The position numbers were made by a program, and so were the translations under genes. The notes beneath the pieces were generated by a model that was not told where the DNA came from, ran no database searches, and saw only the letters and a list, made by a program, of their open reading frames with translations. Positions 24,272-36,249 of a stretch of DNA of 64,000 nucleotides are shown one piece after another. Source of the stretch: Massospora cicadina (taxonomy: Eukaryota > Entomophthoromycota > Entomophthoromycetes > Entomophthorales > Entomophthoraceae). Every line of letters begins with the position of its first letter. Positions within the stretch are counted from its first letter, which is position 1. The stretch lies in the NCBI GenBank assembly GCA_022478985.1, contig JAKSZP010012238.1, positions 1 to 64,000 of the forward strand, written 5' to 3'.

Positions 24272-26060
24272 ACTAATGGTGCCCAACCAAAAAGGAAAAG
24301 CCACCACGCATCTTTATTTGCAAATGGGCCAAACAAAGAGTTTATTATAAATAAAAAATTAACATGGCACCTCAGCAACAGCCTAGTAAGCCAGATCAGA
24401 AGTTGAGGAAGCTTTAAGTAAACTTTTGTCCAGCACCCGCTTTAGCTGGCGGACCATGACATACTGTATTGGGGTAGGAGCATCAGCAACATGTGGCATA
24501 AGGAGGTATAATTGTGAATTTTATTTGTTGATGAGGCATGCTGTGTCCATTGCCTCAACATAGTAAGCAAATTGATGCTCAGAGAAAGTGATAAGATCAG
24601 GCATACAAGTAAATGCCTTGATGCGCCAGCAAGTTTTGGGATAATTTAGTTAAAAAGAGAAGTTTTTGCTGCATTGATACAAGTGTGGCTCGCTTCAAAA
24701 GCAAGCTCCTCAATTTCATACTTTTCATCTTCCTCAAAACTATGGGGAAAATTGGGTATAGGAATACCCTCAACAAGGGGCTCCATTGCCATATGAAGTT
24801 GCTGGCGAAGTAGGTTGTTGGCAGGGGCGTCTGCAGCCTCAACTGCCATTTAATGAATACTTTTATAAACTGGAAACCAATTTTAAGTGCGAAATACTAG
24901 GGACACAAATTGGGAGGGTCAACAAAGAACTTCTCCAAAGCAAAATACGGTTTCACATGGTATGGCCGTTCCTCTTCATCAATCCATTTAAAAGACTTAA
25001 TTGATTTGATTCAGCTAGCATTGGGCCATCCATCAGAATTGGGGCAGCGGCAGAAGCAAATTGGCCATGTGCTGTCGACCACAGCAGCTCAGTTAAAACT
25101 GGTTCAGCCATCAACTCAGGATTCTTTAATCCAGTTGAATTTTTATTAAAAATCTTAATGTTTTTTGTCTTGATTAGCCACTGCTTTTGTAGCAGCGTAA
25201 ATTGCCCCAAGGTTGAGAGTGGGAGGAACAAGTCTCATTTGAAAAAATGGGGCAAAATGGCTGTGGGCCCAACGCTTAAGGGATGAGCAGTGGAAGCAGC
25301 AATAGCAGAAACCATGGGGCACTTGCACTTTGAGTGGTCAAGCTCAAAGCATAAGGGACATATGGAGCAACTGTTTTTGATGCACGCCCAGAACAGGAGA
25401 TCAGGGGTGATCTGATCACAGTGTAGGGGGAAACTGTGGGATGAGAATTGCAATAAAATGAGCGAATAATCACAAACGCACAAGGCTCTGCCAGACTATC
25501 TGCCTCATTCAGAACCATAAACTGCAACATGGGGTCTGTGCTGTAAATGGCCAAACTCTCCGTGAGCTTGTGGTGGAGGCGTTTGGGGGAGATATGGTAG
25601 GGCAATCTGGAAAACTGGACAACCAAAGTGGCCTCATCTGGGAGCTGGGTTTGAACGGTTGGGAGGAGGATTTTCTTATAAATTTATTGCATCTTGGCTG
25701 CTGCCACTGCATCAGCTCAGTGGCAGCAGCCAAGATCAAAGTACCCTTAAAGGGGCGGAAGTTGATATAGCTGGATGGTTCAAAAAGTGCATTGGTCATC
25801 TTGATGATGGCCGTGCTTGCATATGGGAAAAGATTTCCATATTTTCCCTGAAGGCTGAAATGCAAATTGCTTCATGGGAGCACCAAAGGGCTCTGGAGCA
25901 CCGCTTGGGAGCTTGCAAGATGGTGGTCCAAGCCCTGAGGGGGGACATAACGCCCAGTAGCGTTGGAAGGGCTAGCAGAGACAGCCCAGGTGCACTTTGA
26001 CAGCAGCTTAAAGATTCCAGATGGCGGTGCACCACCATCCTAAGCCAGGGCAGCAGGTGT
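24272..26060 (-). mobile_element. Element X, copy 2
   Basis: The longest X copy, on the minus strand. Sense order: leader and first frame (25865-25509), a zinc-knuckle frame (25483-25235), a frame ending near 24953, a frame 24849-24646, then about 320 bp of probable 3' UTR ending GGGCACC at 24272. The frames overlap in different phases, consistent with one ORF broken by indels. The terminal 240 bp (24272-24512) recur at 60937-61177. Confidence 0.6.
25235..25483 (-). pseudogene. CCHC zinc-knuckle segment of X protein
   Basis: Contains CSICPLCFELDHSKCKCP. Within it C-x2-C-x4-H-x4-C is complete (ICPLCFELDHSKCKC). This is the retroviral-type nucleic-acid-binding knuckle found in Gag and in many LINE ORF1 proteins. 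Copy 1 keeps the H and last C but has lost the first two cysteines. Flanking residues are not recognisable. Confidence 0.6.
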
Positions 26061-27534
26061 CACTTGCATTGACATTAATAAGTTTTGACTCATTTGAGCG
26101 GTCATTTTTTGTATTTTTTAAAATCTAAATTTGTCTTTTATTTAGTTGTTGAAGCAAATTAAAGATTCTCCTATATCACTACCATCTTTTCCTAAATTTC
26201 TCTCATTCCAAAATCCTGAATTTCCAAAAATCCCCTTTTTAAGTTCTTAGTACAATTCTCAGATTTTGCTGTGATCTTTAATTTTTCATTTGTCAATTCC
26301 AGCTCTCCCTTTTTTATATTATCCATTATTCCCTTTTTAGTTTTTTTCTTGTTGCCAATCAAATGCTGGGCTGCCTCAGGTGGAGCACATCTTTAACTAG
26401 AATTTTTTAAAAAAATTGAATATCTTAATCAGGGAGCTCAATCATGACATGTCCCATCAAACTCTCAATCCCAGATTCTTGAAACTATTTGAACTTACAG
26501 CTCTTCCCATGTGACACTTGAGAATATGCTACAGATGGAAAGCTACCATAAATAATATGTATTTAAGGAATAATGAAGCCATCTAATAAAGCATAACTTC
26601 CTTATATAGGACAGTGCCCTGATTTTGAGAGTACTGGTCTATTTTGATTCTTTACGTCCCTTTTTTTAAAATAAAAACATTGCCACTCCAATTTGTTTGT
26701 GCTGTCATTTTTACAGCATTTTGGGAATCTTGGTACACACCACAAGCATCATGCTCCTGTTTAAATGGTTAACCCTCATTGGATAGAATGTTTAGGGGCT
26801 GTCATTCTACTAGTCATTTGGTGCCTCAAGTGGTTTCATGGGAACTATGCAGTGGCCACAATTGCAAACTTGTTCTCCCCTAGTCATAACAGTTACTATT
26901 TTTTCAGTAAAATAAAATCATTTTTACTTTATAAGTGTAGTGTATCAATTTAACAACTATTTTACTTAATAATTAGTTTATTTTTTTAGGTTAATCTCTA
27001 ATGAAGTTGTAATTAATTTGAGTCTATAAATATATATTTCTTTCAATTTAAAGGACTAAAATCTAATGATAGTGTTTTAGCATACATTTGATTATTATTT
27101 TTTATATACAACTATACCATAAAATAGTAATTTAAGAAAGAAAATTCTGGAATCAAATCTAGAGATATAAACTTCAATGCCTTACTAATCAAAGCCAATA
27201 TTATCTTTCAAACCTATTCCATTAATTATTTGTTATTAATTTTTAAACAATGAGATAATATATTTAAACTGTGCTAATGTCTGTGTTTGTCAGACAATTA
27301 AAACTTTGACTAGCTTCTAAGAGAGTTCTTTGGTAGAATTATACTGTTTTTACTAAGTAAGGTATTGCCTGAGCCTTGGTGAAATCAGATCAATTGGAGT
27401 AATTATTTTACTCCTAAATTCATCTGGATAGTTTGGTTTGATATAGAAAGGTTGGTATGGACCCTCATCAGAACAAGTCAACTAACTTGGGAGTCTCCCC
27501 AAGCATTACCTCAAATTTAGTGTTTCCACTTAAG
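26060..27534 (+). other. Unassigned, mostly AT-rich
   Basis: No supported gene. A 62-codon frame at 26765 has no motif. Confidence 0.4.
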
Positions 27535-27550
27535 AAAAAACACCCCTATT
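27535..27550. repeat. Left target-site duplication of the 32-bp LINE insertion
   Basis: Identical over 16 bp to 27583-27598. It begins with an A run, as expected for L1-type endonuclease nicking at T/A junctions. Confidence 0.9.
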
Positions 27551-27582
27551 AATCCCCCTCGGGTTGGGACCATCTAGTACTA
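27551..27582 (+). mobile_element. Ultra-short 5'-truncated LINE insertion (32 bp plus A-tail)
   Basis: The 32 bp ending GGGACCATCTAGTACTA match the last bases of the LINE before its A-tail (42567-42599), with one substitution and one indel. They are followed by a short A run and bracketed by a 16-bp direct repeat (27535-27550 and 27583-27598, containing ACACCCCTATT). Confidence 0.9.
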
Positions 27583-27599
27583 AAAAAACACCCCTATTT

Positions 27600-28390
27600 A
27601 TATTCTTGAAGGGGGTGCAAGAAGGTGCAAAAATCTCATCAACCAAAGAGCCACTAAGACCTTTGATGATTGGCTGAGCTGAAAGTATTTTTAGATGCCT
27701 GATTGGAGAAGTTATATTGAAATGCTTCCTAATAGTTACATCTTTTCAGTTTACAACTCTACACCCACCACAATGGCCTGGTTGAGGCGAGAGGACCCCT
27801 GGGAATCCTGATTGGCTGAATCAGATTTTAACTAAATTGAGCGCTTCATGTCTATTCTGAATTCTGACGCTTTTCTTATTTTAACCATGAGTTACCTTAA
27901 ATACTAGGAGTCAACTCTATAGTTAGAAAACGCTTTTAGTTCCCCTTTTTACTATTGGTAATATATATATCTTTTTTATGGAAAATTTTGTTTACATTTA
28001 ATCAACAGCTTTCACAAACTTTATCACTCTTATAACCTCAAAATTGGTGAATCCTGTTCCCAAAGAACCAGTGAGCACAAAATCGCCAAGATTTCAACAA
28101 ATGGTTCTCACTAAAGGTGTCCCTTCTTACCACAAACTTTTATAAAATGGAGGTTTTTGGGTGAGTAACCTTTGTAACCTCCCCTCTGTATCTGAACTAA
28201 GTAGCTGCTTTTGAATAGCAGCTATCTAGTGCATTTCCACAACTTATAACTTAAACAACACTCCACTCAAGGCCCTCATGGAGCCACTTCTGTTATTTGA
28301 AAATTCCCTTTATAGATAAGTTTACCCCAGTAAGGGTAACATTGCCTTATTCCTCTTTGTCTATGCTTTGTTATGGAAGGGAAAACCAAT
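27600..28390 (+). other. Region upstream of element A gag
   Basis: Should contain the 5' LTR and leader of A. I could not identify LTR termini or a match to A's 3' side. No other signal. Confidence 0.35.
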
Positions 28391-28419
28391 CATTGGAAAA
28401 TCAAAAACACTCTCCCTTG

Positions 28420-29400
28420 ACTTAGTTTCTTGGCCCAAGAGATAATGGTACCAAGTATGGCCACTTTCAGCACCTGGGCGGAAATAAAGAAAGCCTTTAT
28501 GGAGGATTTTAGATCCATGCTGAGTTTACATAGGAAGTAACAGGCTTTTATGTGCCTCAGCATGAAAAAGGAAAGAATTGATCGCTTCTTTTGTTGATTA
28601 ATTCTATAGTGAAGCACATTCATTATTAATTGCAAAGATGTTACCTCTTGATGATGCCATCGATGCCATATTGGCTGGATTGTCGCCTCACCCCACCTTA
28701 GCAAAGCATCATTATTCAATTAATGTTCTTTCCAAAATGTATGTGGTTTCAAGGAGGATCTGCTTGCAGTGGCTGATTTCTATAAACCTGAAATTGAGCA
28801 AGGAGCCCTGAGGCAAGAGTCCACCCTGGTCACCCTGGCCTCTTATATGGCCGTCTCTCTCTGGAAACCTGCTCCCCTAAAGCAGATTAAACCAGAAGTT
28901 CCTCCACCACGTGAGGGTAACAGTATATACTAATGGTGTCCAGGCCATGCCCCCTCCATCATTTGCACCCAAAGTTCGCCTTATGCAGTCAGTTATAACT
29001 TTGCCTCACTCAACTCCTTCTTCATAGCGGCCTCCCAATGCAGTTCAATTGTCACATCCCCACAAGGCGCCATCTCTATCTTTCTTGTCATCTCCCCCAG
29101 CCATCCATAAATCAAAACCTGTTCCCCTGTGGCAGCCAAAGCCCACAAACCAAGAGCGCAACTCCAGAGCCGTTGCAGTTACAAAGCCTTCTCTAAAAAC
29201 TAAAAGGGTATATAAGTGCCAAGTGGACATCCCCTGCCACAAGGAAAGCCTTGACCCTACCCTACTTCCTAAAGTCTCCCTGTTGTGCATAGATAACCCC
29301 TATGATGACGAATCTGAAGGGGTTGTGAAGATATGTATATTATGTCCTAGGAGTCTTAGCTGAAGTGTGGACACCAGATCAGTTGAAACCTGAAAGAAAA
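28420..29400 (+). pseudogene. Gag of element A
   Basis: Capsid-like start reads TFSTWAEIKKAFMEDFRSML, then SLHRKxQAFMCLSMKKERID with a stop. Later DLLAVADFYKPEIEQGALRQ is typical of the Gag C-terminal region before the linker. The 29049-29363 frame (rich in P, S, K, then CHKESLDP and DNPYDDESEG) would be the linker to pol. No intact CCHC knuckle was found. Confidence 0.65.
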
Positions 29401-29649
29401 AAGATGGCTCTGATACCTGTGGAACTTATCTACAGAAAGTGCTTCAGTGTTCTGAATCTATTAATTCCGCCAGCGATGATGATAAGCTCATTGTTTCTCT
29501 GATCTGATCTACTCTGCGTGTTTTTACTCTACAATTTATAAAAGATAAATACCCTGAGACCGCCCAAAGACTTGATTCCACTTTCCATACTAAGAGGTTT
29601 CGCCCTCCCCCACCCTTTGTGGAACCTTAACCAAGGTGGAGGTTGTTGC

Positions 29650-29925
29650 CAAAAAAGTAAGGGTTATGACTATCCTTGATACTAGATTGCACATAAATGT
29701 TGTTTCTTCGAAGCTGAATAAGAAGATTAAGCTGGCCCCTGACTTAAAATACACTGTGAGTTTGGAACTGAAGGTCCTAACAGCACTTGCATGATTGGGG
29801 CATACTCCTCCTTGCTCATCTGATTTAAGAAGCTTGTTTTGTCAACTACAACTGTGGCCTTGCCTAACAATATGTATGATCTGCTCATTGGTATTCAATT
29901 TATGCTCGAGTATGACAAAATTTAA
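29650..29925 (+). pseudogene. Aspartic protease of element A
   Basis: TILDTRLHINVVSSKLNKKI carries the active-site region (DTG changed to DTR). A later PNNMYDLLIGIQFMLEY matches LNYNILIGMEFLQKY of element C. The glycine loss would inactivate it. Confidence 0.75.
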
Positions 29926-30649
29926 ACCTAAAACAGGGCTACTTCTTCCTGCTTAATTTTGAGGTTCTCCTGGTACTAACAAAAAAAGAACTTAATAAAA
30001 AAGGTTACTCTTGCTCAGTTGTTATCCTTCCTCCACCTTATCTTTACGCTATATGAAGGCAGGATGAAATACAAAGGTGTTGACTTAACCAGTGGACGCT
30101 CTAGAGGACATTCTTATGCATCAGAAGTTTTGTTAATTAAGGAGGGAAAACAAAAGGTGATGGACGCCAAGATTACCCTGAAAATTACTCTCAATTGGCT
30201 CTTTCTCATAACAAGAATCAATGGAGTTATTCCCCTAGAACCTTGAGTATTGCCAGACATACTAGACCCAGCTCATCAGCGACATATTAATATCTTTTTG
30301 GGTAATCTTACCATTAAGGAATGATTATAAAGAAACTCAAGAAATTGGAAAAGGACTGCTGATCCCTGTCATGGATATGAAACAGTTACTACACCAGGTA
30401 TATGTACATGGGCTTATCTGCTGATCAGATGTTGTGCACTTTTACTAGCGTCCAAATTTTTGATGAACTAACTTAAGCTGAGCTTTCCAAAGTGTACACT
30501 TTGCTAAAGGCCTTTAGAATATCTTCTTTCAAATATGATACCAACTATGGGCACATGAAGGATTGGAGCCACAATATTGATGTTGGTGATGCCCATCCTA
30601 TCTGATCAAAACCCTAAAAGAAATCTAAAGTTGAGGATCTCCAGATGAG

Positions 30650-31330
30650 AATTGAGCTTAAACAGTTCTGTACGCGGGGTTGCTGGTGCCTTCTCAAAGC
30701 CCTTGGTCGTCTCCCCTTCTTATGTTATATTTAAAAATTGAGGTCTTTGGGTAGTCATGGGCTACCGCAAATTTAACAACCTCTTGTAGAATAATAGCTA
30801 CCCTATTCTCATATAAATGATGCCCTGTCCCAACTCTCCAGATCCAGGTTCTTTTCTGCTATGTAGTTGGCTAGCAGGTTTTGGAAAATGGACCTTTCTC
30901 CACGGGTCCAGGAGATATGTTCTCTTATCTGCAGCGAAGGCCTGTTCCAACCCACTCAGCTACCCCAGGGGTTGTGCAATGCACCCACAACCTTCCAGCG
31001 AGCTATGGACCACATCCTACAGGATCTCATTCTTAGTTGTGTGATTGTCTAGCTTGACAATGTCACAGTCTTTTTCAAAACTTTTAATGAGCTCCCATTC
31101 ATATCAAGGAAGTTTTCCAATGCTTGCGCGCATCTGATATTATCCTGGAGCCTATAAAATGTACTATTTTTCAAAAAATATGATTTCTTTGGACATATCT
31201 ATCTCTCAGTAGAAATTCAGCCCTTAAATAATGAAGTTGAAGCTATTTTCAAAATGCCGGCGCAAAAAACCTCTGAGATGTCCAGGTGTTCTTGGTCATG
31301 ATAGGGTACTACCACCAATTCATTCCTCAG
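30650..31330 (+). pseudogene. RT domain of element A
   Basis: Palm motifs are readable in one frame (30867-31052): FWKMDLS, then FQPTQLPQGLCNAPTTFQRA and MDHILQDLILSCVIV. The catalytic box is stop-LDN instead of YLDD. The connection follows with EPIKCTIFQKYDFFGHI. Dead by both the stop and the D-to-N change. Confidence 0.8.
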
Positions 31331-31369
31331 TTCGCCCATCTCAGTGAGCTCTCATGAATCTCTTGGCCA

Positions 31370-31800
31370 AAAACACTCTTTTCTATTGATGTTCTGAACA
31401 AAAGGCCGCGTTTGAGACGCTTAAGAGGTTTCTGAAACAAATTTGTATCCTCCATCACACTGACTATTGAAAACTCTTCCTGTTTACTGACGCCTCTGAC
31501 TACGCCGTTGGAGCCATACTGGCTCAATTGGATAGGCATGGGATTGATCATCCCGTTTCCTACTTCAGCAAGATTCTAATAAAAGCTGAATGTAGATACA
31601 GCATCACAGAAAAGAATTGCCTCGCTGTCTTATTCTCTATGAAAAATTACCTCCCTTTCTTCTATGAGGAAATCCTTTTAAAGTAATTACTGACCATTCC
31701 TTCCTATAGTGATTGCAAGATGTATAAGATCCCACTGGACGGTTGGCTCATTGTGCTTTGAAGCTCCAGCCTTATAATATGATCATTTATCAATAATCTC
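31370..31800 (+). pseudogene. RNase H domain of element A
   Basis: TDASDYAVGAILAQLD (first catalytic aspartate present), then a GIDHPVSYFSKILIKAECRY block, ITEKNCLAVLFSMKNYLPFF (catalytic glutamate block) and ITDHSFL. Degrades the RNA of the RNA/DNA hybrid. A few stops; otherwise a typical gypsy RNase H. Confidence 0.75.
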
Positions 31801-31949
31801 AGAATCGCTACATGATAGAGTTGGGTTGGCTTGGATGTTAGTCCTCCGCCTAGATAATAGTAAAGTTGAGAGATTGCATGATTTCTTAATGGCCCTTAAT
31901 GCCTGAGATGATGATGAACCTGTACAAAAGATGTTAGCTCAACCCTCTC

Positions 31950-32488
31950 ATAGTAATAAGGTGGAGAGCGGTAATTTATACAAAAAAGTAGAATCCCACT
32001 GGCTTCCCTATTTTAGATCTTCAGAGCGAGTACCTGTGATCATGGAGGATCATTCTATCCTGGTTCAAGGTAGAGTACAGAAAACCTGTTAGTGGATTAA
32101 AGAATGATACTACTAGGAGGGACTGATGGAAACCCTTACTGAAGATTTGAACGCTTCATTGACCTGCAAAAAAGCAATCTCATTTCAAGACCAAGTATCA
32201 ATACCAACCTAGTACGCTTGTATGGCCCTTCCACATGATAAGCCTAGGTGTGTTTGTCCTCTACCCCAGTCTACTGGTGAAAATCAATATACCTTGGTAG
32301 GTATTGATCATTTTTAAAATGTGTCAAAATGGTGGCTCTCCCTAAACAAACTTCAAAAGCTACTGTCACTTTCCTTCATCAGAATGTTTTCACTTGTCAT
32401 GGGTGTCATCAAGTTCTTCTCTGTGACAATGAGAAATTTTACACCTCTAAAGTAGTCAAGATCTTAGTCACTTTTATGGGTGCCTAAC
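31950..32488 (+). pseudogene. Integrase of element A, first part
   Basis: Remnant of the zinc-binding module (LTCKKAISF), then the core with STGENQYTLVGIDHF and CDNEKFYTSKVVKILV (second catalytic aspartate present). Interrupted at 32488 by insertion of element B; the rest of the core lies at 45450. Confidence 0.75.
32484..32488. repeat. Target-site duplication of element B (left)
   Basis: CTAAC here and CCAAC at 45445-45449, immediately outside the two LTRs. Five base pairs, as usual for Ty3/gypsy integrase, with one transition. Confidence 0.8.
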
Positions 32489-33763
32489 TGTAAGTTTGGG
32501 GGAGTGCCCCCTCTTCTTGGACCAGGTGGCGTTCCCTTTCTCATCATAAAATATCCAAGAAGGCAGCCTCCCCTCTCATCTCTCAGGGAGATCTCACCCG
32601 TGTATTGGACGAGCGGTGGGTAACATATTACCCTTTGAGGACCCCACAACATAACCCAGTTTAATTTCATCCAAATTGGTATTGCAAATCAATGGAATTT
32701 GTGTTGAGCTATTGGGTAGTTGGCATCTCCTAGGGTATTAGGTTTAATTAAAGTCAATGGCAATTTAATTTTCAGCATCAAGGGCCAAAAGCCCCAAATT
32801 ATTGGCAATAAAGCTTGATGGGCGTGTACTTTTGGCAAATCAAGCATCTAGTTTGTCTCTTCAGAAAAAGTCGTCAATGGCATTTGCCATTGGGAAATGT
32901 TGCGCCAGTTTAAAACTTCCTTAAAAGTATCAAAATCTTTGTCTGACATATATCACTTATACAAATGGATGCTGAAGAGACAGGTAAAGGCAGGTTGGGC
33001 ACCTTAAACCCATTCCCAACCTCTTGTGACTGTCCTTACGTGGGGTGGCCTTGAGAGGTTCCCAATGCTCATCAGGCGAGGTGCTTTTGCTAATATCATT
33101 GGAACCAAAGAAAGTCTGAAATTCAAGCATCCATGACAAACCTGATGACAACTCGCCCACCACCAATACTTTCAAAGTCAGTTCCAAATAGGTTTGTTTC
33201 CCCTTTCACTTGAAGTTCGCCAAGTTAAGTCAAATCTTGAGGGCCCAAATTCCGTGCTTTCCTTAGCTATTCTCCAATATATCATCTATTTAAGTAGCCA
33301 TAACGCACTAAGGAAATTGACAGTCAAATTTCTTATTATTAAATTCAAAAAAAATTCCCATGCTAAAATTTATTTAATTAAGTTCAAATTTTTCTTGCTG
33401 AACCCCTGTGCCATTTGCAATGTGGCCTTGCGGGCCTTGTATTGACTTGGTTGCCCCTAGCCACAAAAATGACTCTGTCTTCACCATAGTCACTTGGGCC
33501 TATCACGTCAAGATCTCCATGGAATTCTCCCCTATCTCATAAATTACTTCACCCAGGCTTGGCCCTGGGGCTGCAACAGTTTGGTTTCTAACCGGGTGGT
33601 TCTTACTAAATTTCTGGTCCATTGGCACTCTGTTGTTACTTATTCCCTAGCATATTCAAACGTTATTTTGAGCGATAATGCCCCTGGCATTCTGGCTCAT
33701 TTTTGGGGGCTTTTCATCCCAATGGGCAGGACAGTCTTAACTTTATCCGCTGTTTCCCTGACA
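32489..33763 (+). repeat. 5' LTR of element B
   Basis: TGTAAGTTTGGGGGAGTGCC at the start and CCCTGACA at the end. Collinear with 44171-45444 over the full length. Confidence 0.92.
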
Positions 33764-34339
33764 TAATTGACCATCCATTGTTTCTGGATAAACCGCCCTC
33801 CTTGTCAAGATTGGTGAAGCAGTGGTCACCATCTTCCATATGAACGTTCATTTGGGAGCTTACCTTCTGTTGTTTGTCTAGTTGATTGCCAATTTATAAG
33901 AAGCTCCTGGTAGCTTTAGAAAAATTCATGGTTAAATTGTTACATTACCCTCTACTTTTCCCTAGATCCTCCCACAAATCAGGATCTTCATGATTGGTTT
34001 GCTGACTTGGCCTCAGGTTCTGATCCTGACGTTGAATCAGTACTTGTATTGGTTCCAAGGTCTGATGCTGCACCTGCACCTAAGTTGGTTTGCATCAGAT
34101 CACCTGTCTGCAAGCTGGTGGAAGTCCATCCTGTAGAAGATGTGATACAACCCTTTATCACCTCAGTTTTGCTTCTCTAAAGAAACTGTCTTTTACTTCT
34201 AATTTAGTTGCAAATCTCTTTGGCGTCAGCAGAAATGACTGTGTCTGACAATATACAGAATTCCGCCTATTTTTTATTACTAATGAAAATTAGTATTGTG
34301 GCACATCAGGTGTCCTTCAAGGTCAAGTCAACGCCAGAG

Positions 34340-34550
34340 AAGTGGGAAACTTCATGAATCTGGAGTTGGCCCAGCAGATTAATCCAGACTTGGACTTGAG
34401 GCCTGTGGTGTTGGTCGCCTCGTCATTCTATGAGACATCCTATAAAATATGGCGCCTAGTACCCTTATTGGATCACCAGTTTATTTTTTGTTTGCGCTTC
34501 TCAGAAATGCCTAACCACATGTTTCTGGTAATTCTGGGTTTATGTTAATG
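34340..34550 (+). pseudogene. Protease of element B
   Basis: Frame 34342-34548 starts within the active site: GNFMNLELAQQINPDLDLRP, matching ENFMNQDLANYLELR of element F. The DSG/DTG residues just upstream are lost. Preceded by a short acidic gag/linker remnant at about 33960-34190. Confidence 0.7.
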
Positions 34551-34859
34551 ACATTGGCAGCATGTGCAAATCCGCTTGGAATATAACACGCTTTCATTTT
34601 CCAACGGTCAGGTGGAAGGCGAGTTTCCCTTATTGGATACACTTACTAAAGCTTAAGGCTGTGAATCAGTTACATCCATCATATCTCTAACAGGTTTTCC
34701 ACCAGATTTTTCACTGCGTTGATGGGCTATCAGAGCATCTTTGACTCTGGCAAAGCTAAGCGCCCTCCTCTACATATGGAATTCAATTTGAAGTTTTGGA
34801 CAACGGTGGAGGTGGCAAACATTGGCTGACCAATGTACCTACATAGACCAAAGGAGGAG

Positions 34860-35480
34860 TCTGCCCTTGAGGCATGGTTAGACGACATGCTCAAGAATGG
34901 TTAACTGTTTTAAAGGACATCCTCTGTGGCCTCTCCAATTGTCTTTTCCAAGAATGAAGATGTTTCCCTTTGTCTTTGCGTTAATTATGACCACCTCAAC
35001 TATATCACGTTCATTATCCTAACCCACTGTCATTAGAACAGACAATTTGCCAAATGATTGAAAAGTTGTGGGTGTTTTCAAAGCTGGCCTGGTTAATTGC
35101 TTTAATCAAATTTGGGTGATGGAAGGTCAGGAATGGCTTACTGCTATCTGGATTGGATGAGACATATTCCAATTTTGAGTTATGCCTTTTGGGCTGATTA
35201 ATACACCCGCATCATTCCAAAGGATGATCAATAGTGTGCTGGGGGACCTCTGGTTTACTTGCTTGGTCGCATATATTGATGACATCCTGGTACATTTCCC
35301 CTCCCTGAACAACATGAAAAGGACCTGGAGGCGGTAGTGGCTGTTCTGAATAAAACTGGTTTGTTTGTCAAGTCATTAAAATGTGAATTTTATTGAGAGG
35401 AAGTTACTTTTTGGGAAATCTCTTCTTGAAAGATGTTTATGTCATACCGCCCAGAAAACTGGATGCCATCCACGAGTGGC
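34860..35480 (+). pseudogene. RT domain of element B
   Basis: Blocks: SPIVFSKNEDVSLRLCVNYD, then NCFNQIWVMEGQEWLTA, VMPFGLINTPASFQRMINSV, and VAYIDDILVHFP. The catalytic YIDD is intact. The surrounding frame has shifts and stops near 35100, 35160, 35300 and 35395. The connection follows with FLGNLFLKDVYVIPPRKLDA. Confidence 0.8.
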
Positions 35481-35639
35481 CAATTCCAACGACTCAGAAG
35501 CAAATGAGACAAGCTTCTTGGGTACCATCATATTCCAGAAAAATTCTCTTCCGCGCTCTCACATATAGCTGCCCCTCTCCATCCACTCACAGGCAAGAAC
35601 GCTCCCTTTTGTTAGATGCTTGAGTGCCAATAAAGCATT

Positions 35640-36030
35640 TGATTTGTTTAAGTAGGTGTTTTTGTCGCCTTTCATTATTAAGCATGCAGATCCCTTTAAA
35701 CCCTATATTGTAGCATGTGATGCGTCTTCCACCGCAGTAGGGGCTGTCTTTCTTCAAGATCATGATGGGTTGGAACACATTGCGCTTGTTTTCCACAAGT
35801 TTTCTTCCACCAAGCAAACCTGGGCCATCTACAACAAGGAGTTGGCAGCCGTGGCTTGAGCCTTAACCCACTGGTGGTATCTAATGCAGGGTGCTTGGCA
35901 CAAGTTGACTGTGCATATGGACTACCAAGACCTTCTCTAATTCTGCAAGCCACAGAAGTTAGTGCGCCGGCCAGCTTAACCCTACCAGAATTTTTGCAAC
36001 TATAACTTCAAATATGGGTTTGTGAAATAA
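35640..36030 (+). pseudogene. RNase H domain of element B
   Basis: KPYIVACDASSTAVGAVFLQ (catalytic aspartate), then LVFHKFSSTKQTWAIYNKEL (catalytic glutamate block) followed by a stop in place of a residue before ALTHWWYLMQG. The LINE inserted about 110 bp after this domain. Confidence 0.8.
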
Positions 36031-36139
36031 ACATTATTTATTTTTTTCAATTTTCTAAGCCACACTCTCACCCTTTTCCCAGCCAACTCCACTGTGCGGA
36101 TCTCGCCACAGTCATTCCCCAACACAAATCTTAGCCATT

Positions 36140-36155
36140 ATACCACCTGTGGTTT
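36140..36155. repeat. LINE target-site duplication, left copy
   Basis: ATACCACCTGTGGTTT, identical over 16 bp to 42606-42621. Confidence 0.95.
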
Positions 36156-36249
36156 ATTACATCTCTTTCTGCTAAGCATCACTTTTCGAAAATCAATTCA
36201 GCCTGAAATTTAGCTCCACTAAAGAGATTTACGAAAACTATTAGCAAAT

